From the NCBI GenBank assembly GCA_910578735.1, contig CAJTSQ010000005.1, positions 35,468 to 99,467 of the forward strand: 64,000 nt of DNA. The letters are read 5' to 3'. Position numbers and translations under genes: made by a program. Below, piece by piece: positions 59,764 to 64,000 of the stretch. Source of the DNA: an uncultured Oscillospiraceae bacterium. Its GTDB lineage: Bacteria; Bacillota; Clostridia; Oscillospirales; Oscillospiraceae. A model generated the notes under the pieces. The model made no database searches. It was not told the DNA's origin and worked only from the letters and a program-made list of their open reading frames with translations. How positions within the stretch are numbered: position 1 is the stretch's first letter; each line of letters opens with the position of its first letter.

Positions 59764-60666
59764 TCAGCTTGCCTTACTCTCTGTTCTCAAAAATAGTTTG
59801 CTCTCCGACAGGAACAGGCCCGCCAATGTCAGAGCTGTTCCAACAGCGGCCAGGAGGGTGATTTTTTCGTGGAGAATTGCCGTGGAAGTCACCACTGTAA
59901 TCACAGGAACCATGTAGATGTAAACGCTCGTTTTGACCGCTCCCAACACCTTGACAGCGAAATTCCAGGTGACAAAGCACAGAGCTGATGCGCCCAGCCC
60001 CAAAAAGAGAATGTTGAACAAATACACAGAATTTGCAAGTCTTGTTAAATCCAGCCTGAAATCAAACAGGAATAGTGTCGGGAGCATGAACAGGATGCCA
60101 TAGCAAAACACTCGCCGGGTGGTGAGAATGGTGTGGCAGCCATAGCCGCTGATTTTCTTTGTCAGCACAGAATAACAGGACCAAATCAGCGCGGCCAGCA
60201 GCGCCAGCAAGTCGCCGGTGGGGTTCAGCTCCAGCCTGGAGCCGTTGAAGCTGATCAGCGCAATCCCGGCCATAGCGACAACAAAGCCAATGTAAAAGGC
60301 AGCGTGGGGTTTTTCCTCGTTCAAAAACAGGTGTGACAGGATTGCTGTGAAAAACGGAGCCACGGAGATAATCACCCCGACATTGGAGGCCATTGTGTAA
60401 GTGAGCGCAATATTTTCCAAAAGATAGTAAAGGCATATTCCGCACAGGCCCGCCGCGGCAAGGGTCAATTCCTGCTGCCGGTTCGTCCCCTTCAAGCGCC
60501 GGGGGCAAACAATAAACAGAGCCAGCAGCCCTATGACAAAGCGGAAGAACAGTATTTCTACCGGCTTGAAGTCGGCCAGCAGAATTTTGGTGGAGATAAA
60601 GGTCGTTCCCCAAATGATGATTGTAAGCAGGGCGGAGAGGTGTCCCGCTGTGCCGTTACCCTTCAT
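59764..60666 (-). CDS. EamA/DMT-family transporter
   Basis: 300 residues, ten membrane helices in two EamA repeats, opening with the family pattern LLTIIIWGTTFISTK. ATG 60666 follows GGAGG and lies 11 bp inside the end of the AraC gene, so it is coupled to it; a longer frame upstream overlaps that gene. Probably an exporter controlled by the AraC protein. The substrate is unknown. Local GC is lower than in the housekeeping genes. Confidence 0.88.
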   Translation of the reverse strand: MKGNGTAGHLSALLTIIIWGTTFISTKILLADFKPVEILFFRFVIGLLALFIVCPRRLKGTNRQQELTLAAAGLCGICLYYLLENIALTYTMASNVGVIISVAPFFTAILSHLFLNEEKPHAAFYIGFVVAMAGIALISFNGSRLELNPTGDLLALLAALIWSCYSVLTKKISGYGCHTILTTRRVFCYGILFMLPTLFLFDFRLDLTRLANSVYLFNILFLGLGASALCFVTWNFAVKVLGAVKTSVYIYMVPVITVVTSTAILHEKITLLAAVGTALTLAGLFLSESKLFLRTESKAS

Positions 60667-61492
60667 GCGGCATTTCCTCCGTATCCTTGAAGATATCCCG
60701 ATAAATACCGGGAGCCAGACCAATAAAGCGGTTGAAATAATTGGTGAAATGGCTCTGATCGGAGAAGCCGGTTTGCAGCGCCGCCTCAACGGGGGGCACA
60801 CCTTGTTCCAGCAGCTTTTTGGCCTTGCCGATGCGAATGTTTTCCAGGTAGCTGTATGGTGTGATGCCTTTTGAAAGAGCAAAGGCCCGGAGCAGGGTGG
60901 ATTTGCTCAATCCGGCGCAACGGCAGATCTGATCCAGATAAATTCGCTGGGCGTAATGCTGCTCCATAAAGGCACAGGCTTTTTCAATTTCCTCCCGGCA
61001 CTCCGGGACACAGTTCTCAAAGGGCTGGCCATATTGCTGGATGAGCAGCGAAATCAGAAACAGCAGATTTTCCTCTTTTCCAAACTCATTGGAGCCTTTC
61101 ATCACCAACTCATGGAGCGGGCGCAGGCAGCAGGTGACTTCTTCATCAAAAATCACGTTTTGGGAAAATCCGGGCAGTTCCGGCTTGCCGGTAACCTCCT
61201 CCGCCAAATCCAACATGACCTCCTTGGTGATGTTGAGGCCCCGGTAATCCAGTGTCCCGCCGTCACTCTGAACACAGGCGTGATTGTCTCCCGGGTTGAA
61301 CAGAAGGACATTGCCCCTTTTGATGGCGTGCTCCTGATTTTTGCAGGACAGGACACGCTCCCCGTCTTCCATGAAACCAATCACATAGTATTCGTGAAAA
61401 TGGTTCGGAAAAGGCTGTACGATGCCCTCAAAATGGTAAGCCTCAATGCGGAGTTCCTCATCGTAGACCACTGTTCGCACTTCTTTTTTCAC
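60656..61492 (-). CDS. AraC-family transcriptional regulator
   Basis: 278 residues from GTG 61492 (AGGAGG 8 bp ahead). N-terminal cupin-like sensor (FPNHFHEYYVIGF, NPGDNHACV), C-terminal pair of helix-turn-helices (IYLDQICRCAGLSKSTLLRAF and PVEAALQTGFSDQSHFTNYF). Likely activates itself and the overlapping exporter gene in response to a small molecule. Confidence 0.93.
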   Translation of the reverse strand: MKKEVRTVVYDEELRIEAYHFEGIVQPFPNHFHEYYVIGFMEDGERVLSCKNQEHAIKRGNVLLFNPGDNHACVQSDGGTLDYRGLNITKEVMLDLAEEVTGKPELPGFSQNVIFDEEVTCCLRPLHELVMKGSNEFGKEENLLFLISLLIQQYGQPFENCVPECREEIEKACAFMEQHYAQRIYLDQICRCAGLSKSTLLRAFALSKGITPYSYLENIRIGKAKKLLEQGVPPVEAALQTGFSDQSHFTNYFNRFIGLAPGIYRDIFKDTEEMPHEG

Positions 61493-61554
61493 CCGCAGTC
61501 CCTCCTTGTCCGTCCCATTATAACAGCCGGGGATTGTGCTGGCTTGCAAAATAT

Positions 61555-61764
61555 CTTCATTTTTCGAATGCCGTTCCAATCCTCCTCCACATATTCCTAG
61601 TCCGGCTGCACAATGTGCCAAATTCCGCCGCAGAGCAGGCGGTCATACCGGGCCGGATCGGATTCGTCAACGGGGATCGCCTCCTGCTCTATTTATCCTT
61701 AGACGCCAAACCCAAAATCATCTGTGAAAGCCAGATCCATGACCACAGGGTGCGGGATGTGTGT
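61555..61764 (-). pseudogene. decayed protein-coding remnant of unknown family
   Basis: On the minus strand one frame reads VVMDLAFTDDFGFGV, stop, G, stop, then IEQEAIPVDESDPARYDRL, CGGIWHIVQPD, stop, EYVEEDWNGIRK. Codon use and sequence look like real protein broken by three in-frame stops. I do not recognise the family. It directly adjoins the pglZ fragment in a different frame, so the junction may be a deletion scar. Confidence 0.45.
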
Positions 61765-61769
61765 CCACA

Positions 61770-62210
61770 TGGCCCTTCTCCATCTTGATGTCCAAAACCG
61801 GAATCAGCATCTCCTGGGGAGAGGAACCGCCGTGGACATAGTTCTGCCCGCCACCGGACAGCTTGAACACGCTGTTTCCCACCGGGAATGAGACAAATTT
61901 TGCATCATCGTTTCCCAACAGCCGCCCCATGGAGAGGCTCCGGACGCCCTGGCCCTCAACAGAGGTCTTGGAGACAATAAACCGGTGGCCGCAGAAGGCC
62001 TCCGCCGCTTTGACGCCGGTAATTTTACCGCTCTCCGCTCGTATGCCCCGTTGGTAGAGGAACCCATGGTCAGCCGTGACGATGAAGCGGATGGTGTTGG
62101 CACTGATTGTGAGCCGCCGGACCAGCTTCATGATTTCGTCCATGGCCTGCTCACAGGCATTGAAAACCTCATCCTCCGTGGCGGGCCACCCAGCCGCCGA
62201 CACCACAACA
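61770..62210 (-). pseudogene. pglZ: fragment of BREX alkaline-phosphatase-like gene pglZ
   Basis: About 145 codons with clear PglZ-domain sequence: EDEVFNACEQAMDEI, TADHGFLYQR (the metal-binding Asp-His), CGHRFIVSK, and NYVHGGSSPQEMLIPV. The rest of the roughly 850-residue protein is missing on both sides: upstream the sequence changes to AT-rich non-coding DNA near 62210, and downstream the frame is lost near 61765. A relic of a BREX phage-defence system; no other BREX gene is in the window. Confidence 0.75.
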
Positions 62211-62295
62211 ACGCCACTTTCAAAACAAAAACAAAGCACTCTATCCAAACTGAAAGAGCGCACACCACCACTGCGCCATACCCTACACATAAATA

Positions 62296-62328
62296 GGGCG
62301 ACCTCAGCACTTCGTACTGAAGTCGCCC
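62296..62328 (-). terminator. terminator after the SLH/transglutaminase gene
   Basis: GGGCGACCTCAG / CTGAAGTCGCCC hairpin with minor mismatches, followed on the minus strand by TATTTAT. Confidence 0.75.
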
Positions 62329-62341
62329 GCTATAGCATAGT

Positions 62342-63514
62342 TTACCACTCAAGAGGTTTCATACTGGACTCCCAGTCATCAGGATAAAACTGCTTCTGCA
62401 CATTATCCGCAAGCAAAGTCTCGTTCAAAGACCCATTCGCATTGACAGTACGCATCACGGCCTCCGTCATATCAACTGTATAGGTCTGACTGTCCAACAC
62501 AACCTCATTCCACATGTGAACTTCATTTGCCTTACACGAACAGGTAATGCCCTCTGTCTTCAAAAGCTCCATATACGCATACGACAAGCCATCACACTCA
62601 CCAATACCAAGAACTAACGGGCCATAAGCATAATCAACAACCCAACGCGGATAACCATATACACTTTCCGCTGCATCTCCGACCTTATACTGACAATTAG
62701 TACACATCCAGCGGAAATACTCGATAGCTTTCTCCTTCTGTGTCATACTGGATGTGATTGCACCAGAAGCCCACAACTCATCATGCACTTTCCGAGCCAT
62801 CGCTGTGGCCTCTCCTGTAATGTCTATCTTACCCCAGTCTGTGCCAGACTGATTACTATTCACAGAAGGTGTCTGACCTAAACCAGTAGCCTGTGCCAGC
62901 CTTACCAAAGAAACTGCCGCCTCCGCACGGGTCACCTGATTACGAGGATTGACATTGCCAACTGAGTCTGTCGGGAGAAGATTATACTTCGCCATAAGCT
63001 CCATGTTGCCCTTCGCCCAACCTGCAATGCTGGAAGCATCCTTATAAGTGGTGGGCGGCAAGGTCGCTACGACAACTACCCCAGACTTGTTAAGGTGATT
63101 GGCGATGATTGTACCCATCTGCTCGAAAGTGATGTTAGCATCAGGAGCAAAAGTAGTGGCAGAGGTGCCGTTCACATACCCTCTGGAAGCCGCCCAGCCC
63201 ACATAGGGAGCGTAGAACGCTTTCTCAGGCACGTCGGTGAACTTCGTCTTGCCGTTGTTCGCATCAGCCCCCAGCATCCGCCCCATGATTGTGACAAACT
63301 GGCCACGGGTCACCTTGTCATTCGGACTGAAAGTGGTGGAGCTGGTGCCGGAAATGTAGCCATTGTACACGGCGTAGGCCAGCTCATCTCTGTACCAGGC
63401 GTCTGCCGGAACATCAGTGAACTTGTCCACCGAAGCACCCTCCGCCGCAAACGCACTCGGCACCAGCGACAACGCCAACACCAACGCCAGAACACACGAT
63501 ATTAACTTTTTCAT
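62342..63514 (-). CDS. secreted protein with S-layer homology repeats and a transglutaminase-like domain
   Basis: 390 residues. Signal peptide ending near AFA-A (residue 24), then three SLH repeats (FTDVPADAWYRDELAYAV, FTDVPEKAFYAPYVGWA, YKDASSIAGWAKGNMELMA) that bind secondary wall polymers, and a C-terminal transglutaminase-like fold with a Cys307-His333-Asp348 triad (GECDG, VHMWNE, TVDMTEA). Probably a wall-attached cysteine protease or crosslinking enzyme. ATG 63514 follows GGGGAGGAC. GC is below the window average, and a 307-nt structured leader precedes it. Confidence 0.88.
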   Translation of the reverse strand: MKKLISCVLALVLALSLVPSAFAAEGASVDKFTDVPADAWYRDELAYAVYNGYISGTSSTTFSPNDKVTRGQFVTIMGRMLGADANNGKTKFTDVPEKAFYAPYVGWAASRGYVNGTSATTFAPDANITFEQMGTIIANHLNKSGVVVVATLPPTTYKDASSIAGWAKGNMELMAKYNLLPTDSVGNVNPRNQVTRAEAAVSLVRLAQATGLGQTPSVNSNQSGTDWGKIDITGEATAMARKVHDELWASGAITSSMTQKEKAIEYFRWMCTNCQYKVGDAAESVYGYPRWVVDYAYGPLVLGIGECDGLSYAYMELLKTEGITCSCKANEVHMWNEVVLDSQTYTVDMTEAVMRTVNANGSLNETLLADNVQKQFYPDDWESSMKPLEW

Positions 63515-63821
63515 AATGTCCTCCCCTTTTTATTAAGGTTGTGTCTCAACGGTCTAGCCTTGGGGGTGGGACTTCCCGGCCCCCGTAGGCTTTTCCGTGA
63601 GACAACAAAAGCGGCGCAGGGGTTTTAATCCCTACACCGCCGAAGCTACGCACACAAGCCATAGATTTCCCCATTGATTATTGCCGGGAAAACCGTTATA
63701 ATGGGCCTTGGGCGCAGAAAATTTCTGCTGTGTGGGACTGGACCTTAACGGGGTCTCCTGCATAGGGGCGTGGGGTGCGGGAACACTTCACGCCCTGCCT
63801 TTATTTGCTTCTGCTGTCTCT
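63515..63821 (-). ncRNA. long structured leader RNA of the SLH gene (riboswitch or attenuator candidate)
   Basis: About 307 nt from the promoter to the SLH start. In transcript order: a GGGCGTG...CACGCCC stem, a GCAGAAATTTTCTGC hairpin, a terminator-like hairpin with U4 (63640-63606), then a large hairpin (63607-63540) whose arms are TTGTTGTCTCACGG and CCGTTGAGACACAA with an inner GGGGGCCGGG/CCCACCCCC stem, then the ribosome site. I cannot match it to a riboswitch class; an independent small RNA ending at the first terminator is an alternative. Confidence 0.5.
63606..63640 (-). terminator. attenuator-like hairpin in the SLH leader
   Basis: Minus-strand GCGGTGTAGGG / CCCTGCGCCGC stem (11 bp, two G-T pairs), 8-nt loop, then TTTTGTTG. 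It lies about 90 nt upstream of the coding start. Confidence 0.65.
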
Positions 63822-63827
63822 TGCTTC

Positions 63828-63856
63828 ATTATAGCTGATAGAGGTAAATTGTGCAA
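63828..63856 (-). promoter_or_regulatory. sigma-A promoter of the SLH leader
   Basis: Minus strand TTGCAC (63856-63851), 17 bp, TATAAT (63833-63828). Confidence 0.8.
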
Positions 63857-63940
63857 GGGATTTTTGTATTGTTGTTGACAAAGTGACGTGTGGGGTCTGT
63901 CCCTGTTTTGGTTTCTTTAAGTTGGGCATACCTCCCCCGG

Positions 63941-64000
63941 TCACTTCGAAACGATGATCGACCAGCGATGCGACTGCATCGGCGTGGGCGTGACCCAGTA
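63941..64000 (-). CDS. possible C-terminal tail of an unrecognised gene (partial)
   Basis: An open frame enters from the window edge and stops at 63943-63941; 19 codons read YWVTPTPMQSHRWSIIVSK. It could be the end of a gene lying beyond the window, or chance in GC-rich DNA. The plus strand is also open here from an ATG at 63954. Confidence 0.25.
   Translation of the reverse strand, partial: YWVTPTPMQSHRWSIIVSK

Noticed and set aside
63675..63703. Plus-strand promoter-like TTGATT-17-TATAAT inside the SLH leader
   Set aside because: It matches well, but it lies within a structured minus-strand leader and no plus-strand gene follows in the window; an antisense RNA cannot be excluded.
63801..63929. 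42-codon minus-strand ORF behind GGGGGAGGT
   Set aside because: Good ribosome-site match, but it runs through the consensus promoter of the SLH leader and has no recognisable protein pattern; kept only as a remote possibility.
1..64000. tRNA, rRNA, CRISPR arrays, complete insertion sequences, prophage genes
   Set aside because: Looked for characteristic sequences and gene content and found none.

Overview
The window is GC-rich, densely coding DNA that looks like the chromosome of a Gram-positive gut anaerobe of the Clostridia, most likely the Oscillospiraceae (Flavonifractor/Lawsonibacter type). Reasons: the recJ-relA-dtd and rpsO-pnp gene orders of Firmicutes, strong GGAGG ribosome sites, S-layer-homology and lipoprotein exports, LacI regulators, and a SpoIIQ-like M23 protein. 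The family assignment is inference; no rRNA or tRNA gene was seen.

Layout. 1-12950 (minus strand): a truncated FeoA-FeoB fusion, then housekeeping genes (dtd, relA/spoT, a small cysteine-rich protein, recJ, signal peptidase I, a YhaN/YhaO-type SbcCD-like pair, ymdB, a membrane acyltransferase). 12950-16600: dispersed repeats, two tiny DNA-binding-type proteins, and rpsO and pnp with structured leaders. 16640-24650: alpha-glucan/sucrose metabolism: an amylosucrase-type GH13 enzyme convergent with an operon for a sugar ABC importer, a LacI regulator and malQ; its promoter overlaps a palindromic operator. 24800-29800: an exported coiled-coil protein paired with an MMPL transporter.

29920-46820 is the most unusual part: a roughly 17 kb plus-strand catabolic cluster. 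It holds a TIM-like isomerase, a LarA-family (nickel-pincer) racemase/epimerase, a LacI regulator, two D-2-hydroxyacid dehydrogenases, a tripartite tricarboxylate (TctCBA) importer, a KDPG-aldolase-like protein, an EamA transporter, an iron alcohol dehydrogenase, a split transketolase, an RpiB-like isomerase, a transaldolase-like protein, an HpcH/HpaI-like aldolase and a glycerate kinase. There is no dehydratase and no sugar kinase, and several enzymes have lost canonical phosphate-binding or catalytic residues. My working model is uptake of a sugar acid (or another anionic sugar), epimerisation and oxidation at C2, aldol cleavage to hydroxypyruvate plus an aldehyde, and entry as glycerate phosphate, with transketolase/transaldolase chemistry handling the rest. 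A sulfosugar route is the main alternative.

47030-53500 (minus): a TetR-controlled RND efflux operon with a membrane-fusion lipoprotein and a TolC-like protein, behind a perfect consensus promoter and tandem operators. 53540-59400: canonical rpiB, an M23 peptidase, then a signalling operon (hybrid histidine kinase, response regulator, CheX-like phosphatase, CheY-like regulator). 59400-64000: an EamA exporter with its AraC regulator, decayed remnants including a piece of the BREX phosphatase gene pglZ, and an SLH/transglutaminase-like secreted protein with a long structured leader.

A family of short palindromic repeats (arms like TGTAGGGGCG / CGCCCCTACA) is scattered between genes of the first 24 kb, including the malE-malF-type gap, and a second repeat of about 110-135 bp occurs in two inverted copies 34 kb apart.
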